A DNA stretch of 64,000 nucleotides from Diabrotica undecimpunctata (GCF_040954645.1 NC_092805.1:22532741-22596740); one strand, 5' to 3'. Shown: positions 1 through 10,725, numbered from the stretch's first letter. Notes: generated by a model from the sequence alone, not told the origin. Numbers and translations: made by a program.

Positions 1-897
1 AGAAGGGCACGTCCGCTCATCTTTATAGCTTCTATTACGACTCCATCTTCTCCTGGTGCTTTGTTGTTGTACATCTTTTTCATTGCGTCTTGGATTTCGC
101 TTGGCCCTGGCCTGAGCTCTGAACCATGGTTGATGATTTTGCGTGATGCGGCAGCTTCCAAGTTTGCTTGGTCTTCTCTCTGACTTGTGTATAGTTCTTG
201 ATAGAAATCTTCAACTATGTGTAGTATGTCTTCTATATTTGATATAGGGACTCCTTTGTTTTTTTAGTTTGTGTATTTCACATTTTCCATTGTTTAGCCG
301 TCTTCTCAGGACTTTCAGACTTTTATTCTGTTCTATAGTTCAGTGGACCTTTTCATTCTTAAATTTTCTTAAATCCTTCCTTATAGCTTTTGATATTTCT
401 TTATTTATTTTTCATAGTTTTTCTTCGTCAATGCTTTCGTTTCCTTTGATTTCTCTTCTAGTTTCCATTAGTTGCTTTGTTTCAATGGTTATTTTTTCGT
501 CGTGGCTTCTTTTAGGCCAACATTTTACTTGAGCCTCTTGAATAGCTTCTACGATATTTTCGTTTAGGGTATTTACATTATTTATGCATTCATTTTGTTG
601 TAGAATTTTATTGATCTTGTCTTGGTATTCATTTAAATTCTTTGGGTCATTCCATATCGGGTCGGCTTTCTTCCTAATCATTTTGGATCTTTCTGTTATT
701 AAGTCTAATTTTAGTTTCTTACCATTCTATGAACGCTGCCTGTGGTAAAGCTATTAAGGACTGTGACATCGTTGAATATATGTTTTTTGTCACTGATTAT
801 GTAGTCTATCTCGTTTCTGATCTTGTGGTCTTTTTTAGAGAAGAAACTATTCATCTGGTATAGATTTTGTTGTAATAGAAAAAAATAGAAAGGCATT
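1..897 (-). pseudogene. non-LTR retrotransposon remnant: endonuclease C-terminus, linker and start of RT
   Basis: Read on the minus strand from 897 down, three pieces follow in the order of an RTE/craniofacial-development-protein-2-like polyprotein. First is the end of the endonuclease (711-896), with NEIDYIISDKKHIFNDV and then a GS-V-HRMVR block where the family has SDHR, so the conserved Asp is now Val. Second is the basic linker (412-681). Third is the RT start near 1-150, with YNNKAPGEDGVVIEAIK, the usual entry to RT palm motif 0/1. Frames are broken by stops between 260 and 411. The 5' end is truncated inside the endonuclease and the 3' end leaves the window. Confidence 0.8.
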
Positions 898-1400
898 TAC
901 TACCCTTAAAGTTAAGTGGTTTCATAGGCAAAGTCCTCTCGGATGTTCCATTTGACAGGACATCCAAGATAAAACTAGTATCCTGCCCAAAGTTGTCATG
1001 TGCTTGGGTCAGGGAGTTGGATGACTTGGTGATCAGGGCTGTACTGTCTTAATACGATGGGATATGACTCGTTTAACCTTCAGACATGAGAGAATTCAGC
1101 AAAACTCATGTCACTAGCAGCTGGGATATACCAAATTTTTGTGAGTGTGTGATTAGTCACATACACATACAAAAATGAATCTAATAAACTCTAAGTGCAC
1201 CTGCAAACAGGTTCTAAGTAATGGCCACTTGACAGTGATTTACTACTCTCTTTCAATATCAAATAATGTTTAAGTATCTTATTCTTTGATTAGTGGGAAA
1301 TTGAGGTGCGATGTGTTCAAAAGATGAATCGCTTAAATCAGGATTTATGTTAAAGTTAGTAACTTAGGTTGGGGTATTAATGATAATCTATTTTTTGCAG
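898..1400. other. no gene recognised
   Basis: I see no sustained reading frame or repeat here. The last part (about 1370-1400) ends in a pyrimidine run and TTTTTTGCAG, which reads as a splice acceptor for the open frame that follows. Confidence 0.4.
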
Positions 1401-1644
1401 ACCATCCCCAATACAGATACTACAAAATAGGGCACTGTCTCCCGACAGCTCCAAATCTAAAGCCGAGCTCACCCGCGAACTAAACGCAGAGAAACTCAGA
1501 AACGAGTTGCTAGTGAAGCAACTAAAAGAAGCTGCTATCTGCATCAAGACCATCGCTAACGAGAAATTACCGAATTCCACCAAAATTAATTCGAGGCTAA
1601 TTGGAAAGAAGGTCAATAGAAGCGTCAGTACTACAACGTTTTAA
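1401..1644 (+). CDS. possible 3' terminal coding exon of an unidentified gene
   Basis: Just after a strong acceptor (ATCTATTTTTTGCAG, ending at 1400) a frame stays open for 80 codons from 1402 to a TAA at 1642-1644. The first exon base (1401) would complete a split codon, so the upstream intron would be phase 2. The peptide begins PSPIQILQNRALSPDSSK and continues as a strongly helical, charged stretch (AELTRELNAEKLRNELLVKQL), which suggests a coiled coil, then a basic tail ending VSTTTF. Base composition is richer in G+C than the flanks and codon choice looks coding. I found no upstream exon in the 1.4 kb available and do not recognise the family. It could be a chance frame or a retrocopy scrap. 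The antisense frame over the same bases is a shadow. Confidence 0.5.
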
Positions 1645-4620
1645 AGAATGTTTTATTAAGGTTTAAGTTTGAGACGAGAATGTTGAGTTTTAAACGGTCA
1701 GAAGTTATGCAGTTCTTTTTTTAAATATATTTATATAAAATATATATTCGCCCAACAAATTCCTAATTGTGAACAAATTTAGATGATCATCAAATCGCAA
1801 CAGGACTCTACTGAGGACCAGTAATATGTCAACAATAGCTACAAAGTTACAGAACTCATTATATATAACCTTAAAATCTGAAAACAACCTCGAAAGGCAG
1901 CTGCAGACGCAAAATTCATTCCATGACATTCAATAACCGATCCACGGATAAAGGAATATCTTATAGTACACCGGTTGTTTGTTTACAGTTGGAAATCTGT
2001 TGTGGATATATTGTGTAGTATAGGTTATATGGTAGAGACAGTATATTAACCCTTTTTAGTATTTTGAAGGGATCAACTCCTGACAAATTGTGAAATGTGA
2101 CATTCCAGTTTGTATACGTTATAAGTTATGTGTTTTTTGAGGTTATATTTGTAACGTCAAATCATTTTGTGATGTATTAAGTGAGTACGTATAAATGTAT
2201 AAGCATTCAAAGTTAAGTTTTTTTCTATATTTTAAATTTAAATCAAATTGAAAAAACAAAATGTGCTATATTTCGTTTAGGATTCTATTTTTATTACTTT
2301 TAGTGAATAGTTATCACTCTGACCGTTGATGAATTGTTTATGCCTCTTTGATGCTCAAAAAAGGCTATTAAGTAGACAAAGAAGAAATGATGTTTATCTG
2401 CTTATTTATCTATTTCGTTTATTTCTTTTATTTTAGTGACAATTTTTTATCAAAAATTGACAACCATTAATACTTCAGTTGTCCGATTGTTTTACCATTT
2501 ATTTTACATTTGATTGATTGATTTACATTTTTCTCCTCCCGGGCACTTTTTTATGTGTAATTATTAATTTTTTCCTGTGGGAGAAATTAGTTGTAGAATC
2601 TCACATAGCATTTTGTTTTTAGTTGTGATTTTTGTATTTGAACAATTCTTTTTTATTCACTTTTAGTTATTGCTGTTAAATAATTGCAAACATTTCAGTC
2701 CAACATTGTTTATTGGAACATTGTATTGAATTTTTATTTCCACATTTTTTATAAATATGAAAAACTCATATAATACATATTTTAGGATCACTCCCTGAAT
2801 TAAAAAAGCATTCAGCAAATCATTATCCTACAAATTCAATCCAATGAAAAATAGACACTGAATGTAAATCTACATTTATATGACAAGTATGTATATTCGT
2901 ACCAAAAAGAAGTAACGTCGCCGTGCAACTTTCTTTGAAGCAAGAAATAATCATAATTATTGTTTGATTGCATGTTGAAATTGGTCTTCATCACGATATC
3001 ATCATATATACGCAATAAAACAAATAATATCACTGTGCAACTTTCATTGAAGTGAGGAACACCGACAATTTTAGCAACTAATGTTGCCTGATTGTCGCTC
3101 GGCCCTCTATAAAAATTTGTAACAGAAGATGTAACGCCACTGCGTATTTTTTTGTATGACAATCATCGACATGGGATTTTGTTGTGCACTAATTTTCATG
3201 TTTTTTTGTCTCTACACGCCCCTTTAAATAATTGAGAATCTGTGTAATTAAGGATCTTAACATGTTTAATTCATACTAAATTCTTTACTTTTAAACAATA
3301 ATCATAAATTTTAGGTTTGGAAACCCCCAGTACAATTTATTGTACTGCAATAATTGGGTGTTTCTTTGAGATACTTTCATTCCATTTATAAGGTTTACGC
3401 TTCCCAATTTTACCAGGATATAATTTGAGAAGTAGAGTTATGAGTGTGTTAGCGTTTGTCTCTAGTGGTCTTTTTTACAGTCACTATTGAACAGTGAACG
3501 GCCACGGTTTGCTAACAGCGACATGGAGTCACACATAAATACAAATTAGGTATTATTTGCGATATGATCCTATTTAAAATAATTTTACAAAATAGCACCA
3601 CCCCGTCATTTTGAGTGATTAGAAGTTTTATGGTAGACAATTATTGTCGAGGGAGGCGGAATTTAAACGCGAACTGTATGTTTAACACCAATATTAAGTC
3701 AAGCACTATATTTCTTTATTTTTAATCTTACACTAATGATTTTTTTTCTAATTTTTCTATGCGTTTTATCGTAAGTCTTCTTTCTTGTTTCGGCAATTTT
3801 TTTATTAGTAAGTGATTTTATTAGTATTTTGGAAAAATCGCAAAGATGGATCATAGGTCTAAGTAAGTTTTAATATACTAACAATGCCCAGACAACAGTT
3901 ATCACATTCAAGAAGGTGGTCATTAAAGATTTAAATCCTGACCAAACTATTTATATGGTACATAATCCACGTTAGTTACTACCAGAATTCACATAAACTC
4001 TTAAAAATAGACACCTAAACTGAAATATTCAATACTTTTTTCTTTAAGTATTCTAGAAAGAGGAAAATATCATTTGGACACTGGGTACTGAGATTCTCGA
4101 GATTTTCATAAAATAATATTATTAATAAAAGTATTTTTAGAATTTTTTTAAACATTAAAATTTGTAAAAAAATGCTTATTTTAAGTCTGCTTTCTTATTG
4201 TTACCTCTGCGAAAAAAATAAAAAAATTGTATTGGATCTTTTATAAAAACATTGTTTTATACAAAAATGCGTTTTATTATTTTTTATAACCCACTATCTT
4301 CAATTCTAAAGTTATTAAATGACTAGAGAATTGATCACACAATATCCGTAACCTATTTACAATATCCATAAAACATAATGACGACCAAGACACAGAGTCC
4401 ACAGAGACAGTATGAAACTAAATATCGGGATACGTGACAATTGATCCCATGTCACGAAAACTGTTCGCAGCCATCCTGAAATATACTTTTAAGAATCGCC
4501 GCTTTGGTGTTTAGCTCCAGAAAAAGGTAAAAAATAAGAATCGATAGATATATACAAATTATTTAGAAAATGCCATAAAACAGGCAATGAAGACTCTGAA
4601 ACATGCGTATTACAAAAGTA
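1645..4620. other. AT-rich intergenic DNA, no gene recognised
   Basis: Almost 3 kb with no recognisable frame. It contains a weak diverged tandem repeat (2911-3150) and a short AGTACAAT/ATTGTACT hairpin near 3329-3346. A 108-codon minus-strand frame (2836-3162) lies over the repeat and has no recognisable domain. Confidence 0.4.
2911..3150. repeat. diverged tandem repeat, period about 112 bp
   Basis: The phrase GTGCAACTTTCTTTGAAG at 2922-2939 recurs as GTGCAACTTTCATTGAAG at 3034-3051, each preceded by a related AACGTCGCC / ATATCACT phrase. A third start (TAACGCCACTGCG) appears near 3131. Outside these blocks the units are poorly conserved. Confidence 0.3.
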
Positions 4621-4627
4621 ATGAAAA

Positions 4628-4830
4628 CAAACGAGTCTTCTTCTTCACGTGCCATATCAGAGTTATCCGACGTTGGCGATTACCATCGCGAAGTCTTCTC
4701 GATCTTCTGTCTCATGGAATAATTGTCCTGCATTTGATATCTCAGTCCATTCACGAATGTTTTTAACCAGTTGAGAAACCTGTTGTGTTCCTACACTTCT
4801 AAACTGACATGATTATTGCAAAGAAATGTC
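4628..4830 (-). pseudogene. 3' end of an RTE-like non-LTR retrotransposon
   Basis: On the minus strand the frame reads VSQLVKNIREWTEISNAG and LFHETEDREDFAMVIANVG, then stops and a GAAGAAGAAGA tail. This matches the C-terminal WTG...LFR.A.DR......VANVR pattern and AAGAAG tail of the RTE-like family whose longer 3' parts occur at 25426-26099 and 63206-63724. Only about 60 codons remain, so this is a severely 5'-truncated copy. Confidence 0.6.
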
Positions 4831-4989
4831 TTCATTTTCATAAAAATAGTTTTAGTAATTTCTATTCTTCGTTTTATTTCTGTCTGGATCTAGTTAGTTC
4901 ATTATGACAGTTCAAAAATATGTAATTTTGTAAAATCGTTCAACTTGACTCCATTTAATTGAAGCTCTGCATCAGGATGTGGATTACAA

Positions 4990-5106
4990 CTAAAGACTAA
5001 AAATTGGACCAAGGCAAGACCAAGACTTAGGCAGTCTTGGTCTTGCGCCAATACTCTTGGTCTTGGTATTGCACTCCTGGTCTTGGTCTTGCAGCAAGAC
5101 CCTTGC
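4990..5106. repeat. CTTGGTCTTG / CAAGACCAAG inverted repeat cluster (left)
   Basis: GCAAGACCAAGACTTAGGCA is followed by AGTCTTGGTCTTGCGCC, then three more CTTGGTCTTG-type units up to GCAAGACCC. The arms can fold back on themselves. A similar cluster lies at 8370-8490. Confidence 0.7.
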
Positions 5107-5259
5107 AAGTCTCCCATCTTACCCATTAGCCTATTGCTATTTATTAAACGTTACTTTAGATCTTAGAACAACGTAACGGAGTAAGTACATTTTAAGCTTG
5201 AATTAACATAGCCATAATAAAGACCAACCAAATTAATAAATGTCTAAACAACTGACATC

Positions 5260-5333
5260 GGGTGGGGTTTGAAGCCACGATCTAAGCTTACCGTGCCTAT
5301 GCTCTAACTAACTCAGCTATCTACCATGCCCCA
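5260..5333 (-). repeat. tRNA-derived SINE head
   Basis: On the minus strand a 74-base tRNA-like unit is visible. It has an A box (TAGCTGAGTTAGTTAGAGCA), an anticodon-type stem TAGGC/GCTTA around the loop ACGGTAA, and a T arm GTGG-TTCAAAC-CCAC as B box. The acceptor strands do not pair and position 33 is C rather than T, so I read this as a SINE head rather than a working tRNA gene. An AT-rich body follows towards 5220. Confidence 0.55.
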
Positions 5334-5717
5334 CAGAAGTCAATCTGTTTCTTAATAAACGTTTGCATTTACTAAACTTAAATTTGCTAAAACATGGTTA
5401 AAACACAAAAAAAAACAAATTAATGACATAAGCATGCCTGTATTTTAAAGAACATTATCTGCCTAGAAAGAGGTTGATGGGCAAAAAATCCACATACATG
5501 TATCAAGGGCACAGATTTTTTAGGTGATAAGATAACAAACTATAATCCACTTATTAAAGCAAAATAAATGTTTTTAGAAATCTTATCTCTACTTTTATAT
5601 AAAAAACTAACTTGAAAAAATAAAGAATAGGTAAAAAAGCAATGACAATCAAAAGAAGTTCTTTTAAATTAAGGAGATACCTACTTAATAAATACATTAA
5701 TTTACCAAAATAAAGTA
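5334..5717. other. AT-rich spacer, no gene recognised
   Basis: No frame or repeat recognised between the SINE head and the Tc1 element. The TA target copy of the Tc1 insertion is at 5716-5717. Confidence 0.4.
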
Positions 5718-7320
5718 CACTTGAGTGCAAAATAATCGACTCAAACGCGATATTTGAGATTACATCTTATGTTTCAATGAAGAGGTATGAGAATAAAAAA
5801 AAGGTAATGTGCAAACAACAACTTTATTATTGAACTTACAAAAACTGCTATTGCATTATTTGGAAGACGCATTATAAAAACAACATGCAATACAAACAGA
5901 ATTTCCTAAATATTCATCATTGGAACTAAGGCAAGAAAGACGTTATGAACAGAGAAATCATCAATTACAACATAAATTTCTTAATTCTTTAGTATTTGAT
6001 ATTACCACCCCTACTCCTACTTACACTTTTCAATCGATTTCGCATGGATCGGATGACTTTTCTAATAAATTCTTGAGGCATTGCTTCCCATCCATTATTA
6101 AGCGCAGCTCTCAATTCTATTATGCTCCTTGGTGCATGATTTCTGTCCCGGAACCTTCGTTTAAGCTCATCCCAAACATGATTTATTGGATTTATGTCCG
6201 GGCTTAACGCAGGCCAATTTATTGTAGGTATACCGTTCTCAGATAGATAGGTGGTCGTGACTCGTGCGATATGGCATTGTGCAATATCGTGCATTAAAAT
6301 AAAAGCATCACCAATAAATGCCGCGTATGAAACCACATGTTCCTCCAAAATGTCTCTGATGTTACGATCCGCCGTTAAACCTTCTCCACGTCCTCCACCA
6401 GGCACGAAAATCAACTCGGTTTTCCCATCCTTAGAACTGCCTGCCCAAAACATACAAGAACCGCCTTCATGAGACAATTTCTTCTATACAAAATTGAGCA
6501 AATTGCTCTCCTGGCCTTCCATAGACTCGACGCCTCTTCTCGTTGCCATGTAGGCAGATCCTACTTTCATCGGAAAATAATACCTGACTCCATTGATGTC
6601 CAGATGTTCGCGAGCAAATTATAATCGCCCTTGCTTCTGTGCTGCAGTTAGCTTGGGACCCGTAGCTGTCCTTTTTGGTATCAGGTTGATTGACTTTAGT
6701 CTCCATCTGACTGTCCAAACGCTGGTCACCACACCTCGGACCTCTCTAAGCTCTTCTTTGAGTTTAGCACCACTTAAATGTCGATTTCTCAGGGATTTCG
6801 ATACAAGAAATCGATCATCTCTCTCCGTTGTTATTCATTTACGGCCCTCTCCTTGTTGATTATAATCAACAGTATCTTGGTAAGGACGATACACTTGGGA
6901 CACAGCAGATTGGCTTAAATTTAGTCGATTTGCCACGGCCCTCTGGCTCAGGCCTTTCCTCAATAATGCTACTGCTTGAGTTGCGTTGACGGACGTGGTA
7001 TCCATTTGTAATGCAGTTGCGAACTTAAGTGGCTGATGTATTAGTGGGTTGCTATTGAAATTGATGCGTACGATGTGTTAACCGACGCGTTAAGTCGGTG
7101 CGTGTCGATTTCAATGAGTCAAATTCTGATCCCCTCTCTACGTGTTGCGTTATTTATTTGTAATGCGTCATCCAATTCACCAAAAAACAAAATTTATTTA
7201 AAACTCAATAATAAGGTTAATGATTGTACACTAAATATTTTTAAATTTACACTTTTTAGATTGAAACAGGAGACGTACTTTGACAAAATAATTTTGAGTC
7301 GATTATTTTGCACTCAAGTG
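5718..7320 (-). mobile_element. Tc1-like DNA transposon, complete ends
   Basis: A 1603 bp element with perfect 28 bp terminal inverted repeats (5718-5745 and 7293-7320, beginning CACTTGAGTGCAAAATAATC) and a TA on each side (5716-5717, 7321-7322). The interior carries a minus-strand transposase pseudogene. Perfect TIRs with a transposase broken only by a stop and a frame break suggest a fairly young copy. Confidence 0.93.
5989..7005 (-). pseudogene. Tc1-type transposase (DD34E), broken
   Basis: The frame starts at the ATG at 7003-7005 (MDTTSVNATQAVALLRKGLS), through a helix-turn-helix with LSQRAVANRLNLSQSAVSQV. An in-frame TGA falls in the GRK-ITTERDDRFL linker. The frame carries on with SGAKLKEELREVRGV, then shifts to 6467-6718, which has the first Asp (LFSDESRICL), and again to 5989-6477, with the second Asp (LMHDIAQCHIA) and final Glu (ALSPDINPINHVWDELKRR). 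All three acidic residues survive but lie in different frames, so no single intact protein is encoded. Length, about 340 codons, is normal for Tc1. Confidence 0.92.
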
Positions 7321-7346
7321 TAGTAGGTATATGATATATGTAGTTG

Positions 7347-7664
7347 TTAATAAGTATATTTTTTTACATGTCCACTTTTACCAGCGGTTATTAAAAAGCT
7401 TGTGATATCTCTACCGAATTTTGGTTTTTCAGGAAGAAATATTTGTAATTCCTTTTTGTGAAAAGATATTAGATGCTTCCTTAAACCTGACGTGTTTCTG
7501 TTGTTCATTTTCATTTCAACCTTTCTATGTAGGCACAATTTACACAAACCAATAATTAGCGATGCATGAATTATTTCGAAAAACTCGTCAAATTTGCTTT
7601 TAGGTCTTATTATTTGTGAATTATTTGAATCTTTGTCCCTCATGTCAAATTGTAAATTTGTCAC
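7347..7664 (-). pseudogene. BED-type zinc finger, N-terminal piece of a hAT transposase
   Basis: The 105-codon frame reads KSKFDEFFEI, then C-X2-C (LCKLC), then NTSGLRKHLISFHKKE. This is the C-X2-C...H-X4-H pattern of a BED finger with its usual NTS-LRKHL motif. The catalytic hAT domain does not follow, so only the DNA-binding start remains. It lies inside the putative hAT element, in the same orientation as the TAGTGTTGCC terminus at 8503. Confidence 0.65.
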
Positions 7665-8369
7665 TCCGGGAACAAAAAGGATTAGATGAAAAACAATTAT
7701 TACATTAAACTCAAAGGAAAGCTCAATTGGGAATGAAGTTAAGTAATGTCGAAAAAGTAACTACGATACTACTATAAAAAAAAAGTTACTTTATGTTCGT
7801 TACTATCCAATACCGTAAGTATCTAATAACAAACCGAGAATTATATATCGTTACTTCGTTATTCTAAATACTTCGGTATTTTGTTACGGTAGGCGGCATT
7901 ATATGTTATTAATTTGTCTCGTTACTTTCGCGCTCTTTCAGCAAATTTTGTTTAACCGAATGATCTCATCGCACACTCAGCAGAAACAATTTATGTCTTA
8001 GGCCGATAAGATTTGTTTATTTAGATTCCTTCTGACTAAATTATAATGGGAATACGATATTATTGTCGGCGTCGCAATGCAAGAAGATTATTTTTATGAT
8101 TAGAGGGCGGCTATACTCAAAATATGGACAATTAATTTCAGAGCGAAGAAGTCGTGTGCTGGAAAAGAATGTACAAAATATTTAATTTTGTAATCTCGAC
8201 CTCTGAGCATGTACGAGTATGTATGTTTATGGTATTGTTTGTAATACGCATTAGTTCAGTTTTTCAAATTTTTATTACATTTTTTTGCGTCTCATTGAGT
8301 CTTTAAGCCTATACCCGAACTACTATTCTTGCTAAAACCACATTCAGTCCTAACTGCAAGACGCAAGAG

Positions 8370-8503
8370 TTTCGCAGGCTTAGTCTTGTTCTTGCTTAAA
8401 TCTTGCACGGTCAGTCTTGGTCTTGATAAAATTAGGCGGTCTTGGTTTTGGTCTTGCAAAAACGCAAGAACAAGACCAAGACCGATTTTGGGCAACACTA
8501 ATA
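8370..8503. repeat. CTTGGTCTTG cluster and hAT-like terminus (right)
   Basis: Units such as AGTCTTGGTCTTGATAA and GGTCTTGGTTTTGGTCTTGC are followed by GCAAGAACAAGACCAAGACC and GATTTTGGGCAACACTA. On the minus strand this terminus starts TAGTGTTGCCC. Confidence 0.65.
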
Positions 8504-8529
8504 TCGTGTATTTCCACCACCTGCATGAG

Positions 8530-8890
8530 GTTCTAAAATCCGTGTGATGTGCCTTTGTTCTGTTAGAATCCCGGCAATAACCACGAATTTCGTGTGTCCA
8601 CCTGTCCAGAACATAACACTACCACCAGCGAAAGGAAGTATGGGACGAGCATGTGCTAGTTGTGCAGCTCTTGTTGGCTCTCGCCAAACACGAATTCGCC
8701 TTCTATCACTATATTAAACAGATTCTGGTCTCTTTTGAAAAAAGCAAAAAATTACAAAACTGTTGAGGGAGCTGTATGTGTTCTTGGGCACACTAGAGAT
8801 GGTGCAAAACATGTCTAGCTGGGGAACTCTTATTGATCGACGAGTCCTCAAACCTGACTCTGAAATTCTTCTTCTTATCCGAACGATACT
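8530..8890 (-). pseudogene. old Tc1-like transposase remnant
   Basis: Minus-strand frames keep GLRTRRSIRVPQL (linker before the catalytic domain) near 8830-8870 and GSVMFWTGGHTKFVVIAG near 8590-8650, followed by ILTEQRHITRILEPHA. This is the Tc1/mariner V-FW-G...RY...IL-PH pattern. Many stops and shifts separate the pieces. It abuts the hAT-like end at 8503, so the hAT element may have landed in it. Confidence 0.55.
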
Positions 8891-9405
8891 CTTAACTCCT
8901 GTAGCATAATTAAAGTTTCGTTTTGGGATGGTACCGACATAGAAGAATTTCTCCGAATGGAAATTCTGATATATCTATTCTGTTGTTTATTGGTAACTCG
9001 GGGTCCACCAGAGCTATTCTATTCTGCACTATTCTGTATAGAATTTTTCTCCAGAAACCCATTTTGACATTACGCTGAGAAACACACACTCTTTCCACCA
9101 CAAACCGTTGTCAATTACCTTTTTCAACTAAAGCGATAATTCTTACACGGTCAAATTTAGAAATTAAATTACGATTCATTATAAATCACGTTTTCGCAAA
9201 TTTTACCAAAATAAATTTTTCAAATGTTTACACCTTGGCAAAACCAGATCAATTAAATGGGTATTTAAATAAAATAAGATACCAAAAAAAGTACTAAATG
9301 TGTGTATTTTAAATGAAAAACGCATATTAAATATGTTGTCAGGATAAGAATTTATAAAAGTGTGAAAATCGTGAATACGAGGGGTGATGCATAACTTTTG
9401 AAACT
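8891..9405. other. no gene recognised
   Basis: A short minus-strand frame (8910-9101) shows no family pattern I know. The rest is AT-rich. Confidence 0.35.
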
Positions 9406-9409
9406 ATGT

Positions 9410-9570
9410 GTATTATTTTTGCCATCTTCAAACAACTGTGATATATACAGTTGCCATTCTCTTCTTATTTCGTTCTCATTTACAATAATTTTGTTGTTAT
9501 TGCCAACTAGTACAGAAGGAATGTTTAGAACTCGTTTATTAAATATGTTTCTTATTTCTTGTCGTTCCTA
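9410..9570 (-). pseudogene. non-LTR polyprotein linker fragment
   Basis: The minus-strand frame reads VLVGNNNKIIVNENEIRREW and QLYISQLFED. This resembles the NG.I.T...EI..RW..Y...LF stretch between endonuclease and RT in RTE-like elements. About 50 codons only. Confidence 0.35.
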
Positions 9571-9599
9571 GATATCACATCCTAAATTTCCTTGCACAT

Positions 9600-10262
9600 T
9601 CGTCTCATCCATTTTTCAATACACCTTTGCGATGATGCCAGTAGACCCGCTGAGCTCTCTAGTTTAAAACAAGCCCTCATTCAAAACGATTACCGCCAAT
9701 ATCACATCGATAGGAGCAACCACAGATACCAATCTCCCCACTCGATCTCAATCCAAAGACTCAGACCCTCATCATACCAAAACTTTTCTTCCTTACATCA
9801 AAGGTGTCACTGACAAAATTCTTAAATAAAGACAATGTTTACCCCCCAACAAAAACTTTTATCTCTTGTCCGACCAAAGACAACATTCCAAATGAACAAC
9901 ACGGAGTTTATGAAATTCCTTAGACTGCCCCCGATCTTATATAGGTCAAACAAATCGTAGAAACCAAAATAGGATTTATGAACATTCCATTTCTGTTCGC
10001 AATTCCGATTCAATTTCAGCTCTAGGTCAACACCATCTTCATACAGGTCACAAAATTGATTTTGAAAACTCCAGAACCATAACCCCCATCCGCTTCTATA
10101 AACAAAGAATTATTCGAGAAGGCATAGAAATTGAAAAAAGGCCAAATTGTCTCAATAAAAGAGCTGACAGCATTCGGAAGCAGAAAATCCTACTATCAGA
10201 AATGTTCGCGCCAATCCCCAAGCCAACCTCTACCCAAACCACGTTAGCATCGACGGTATAAA
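9600..10262 (+). pseudogene. Penelope-like element: RT C-terminus and GIY-YIG endonuclease
   Basis: Plus-strand pieces read AELSSLKQALIQNDY, then FLPYIKGVTDKIL, then a GIY-YIG nuclease. The nuclease starts EQHGVYEIP, is broken by a stop and a one-base shift at about 9925-9930, and continues DCPRSYIGQTNRRNQNRIYE and ALGQHHLHTGHKIDFENSRT. The tail RFYKQRIIREGIEIEKRPNC is typical of the end of PLE polyproteins. It is 5'-truncated and frameshifted. PLEs use this nuclease with the RT for target-primed insertion. Confidence 0.85.
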
Positions 10263-10339
10263 TTAACCTTCCACTGTTCCCAGTAGCAGTAATGCATTAG
10301 TTAGTGATCAGTGTAGTAGTGTCTGGGGGCTCGGAAACC

Positions 10340-10370
10340 CTGAGGAAGACATCAGAGAGGATGTCGAAAG
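10340..10370 (+). ncRNA. hammerhead-ribozyme-like motif downstream of the PLE
   Basis: CTGAGGA (10340-10346) matches the conserved CUGANGA. It is followed by a perfect 6 bp stem GACATC/GATGTC (10348-10353, 10360-10365) with loop AGAGAG, then GAAA (10366-10369). This is the core and stem II of a hammerhead. PLEs are known to carry hammerheads in their terminal repeats, and this one sits about 80 bp past the end of the GIY-YIG frame. Stem I may be AACC/GGTT; stem III and the UH cleavage site are not convincing. Confidence 0.5.
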
Positions 10371-10559
10371 CTCGGCGCAGTGATAACCGACGCGGTTCAA
10401 CCCGAAACACTGTTGAGTTTAATATTAATTCTTGTAATACAGTATTAATCTTAGCTTTAGGTTTAATTGTACTAACCGCGGAAATTTTTCGGAACATAAA
10501 CCTGGCAAATTAGAAAGAGATGTAAGGACTGCTTTGCATCAGTTTTCTCTGTCGCACTG

Positions 10560-10725
10560 AAGGAACGGGCTGGTATTGCAATGATCAGTCTATCTTGTAT
10601 TATATGTCTATGGATATAGAGCATGGAGAAGAGTTGCCAGAGACAGGGGCGAATGGAGGATTGTTCTGAAGAAGGCTTTGGCTCATAAAGAGCTGTAACG
10701 CCACTGATGATGATGAGGGATATAA
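10560..10725 (+). pseudogene. 3' end of a non-LTR retrotransposon with (TGA)n tail
   Basis: The frame reads RAWRRVARDRGEWRIVLKKA and LAHKEL, then stops, followed by CGCCACTGATGATGATGA. The W..VV.DR..WR..V..A C-terminus and ATG/TGA microsatellite tail are usual for this non-LTR group. Strongly 5'-truncated. Confidence 0.55.

Larger units (their letters stand above)
4990..8503 (-). mobile_element. hAT-type DNA transposon, degraded, with a nested Tc1 element and SINE
   Basis: Three things suggest one old hAT element read on the minus strand. The sequence at 8484-8503 is, on that strand, TAGTGTTGCCCAAAATCGG, a typical hAT terminus. Both ends (4990-5106 and 8370-8490) are filled with CTTGGTCTTG/CAAGACCAAG repeats in both orientations. 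A BED zinc finger lies inside, at 7347-7664. The stretch 7740-7920, rich in GTTACTTCGTTAT-type phrases, also resembles hAT subterminal DNA. The catalytic RNase H part and a clear left terminus are missing, so the left boundary is a guess. The Tc1 element at 5718-7320 is a later insertion. The two CTTGGTCTTG clusters could instead belong to two separate solo copies. Confidence 0.45.

Noticed and set aside
1377..1616. Minus-strand frame opposite the orphan exon.
   Set aside because: Shadow of the plus-strand frame, which has the better codon pattern and a splice acceptor.
2836..3162. 108-codon minus-strand frame.
   Set aside because: It overlies a diverged tandem repeat, has no domain, and its composition is that of the surrounding AT-rich DNA.
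5260..5333. Functional tRNA gene (anticodon GGT, Thr-like).
   Set aside because: No acceptor-stem pairing and C at position 33; a SINE head fits better.
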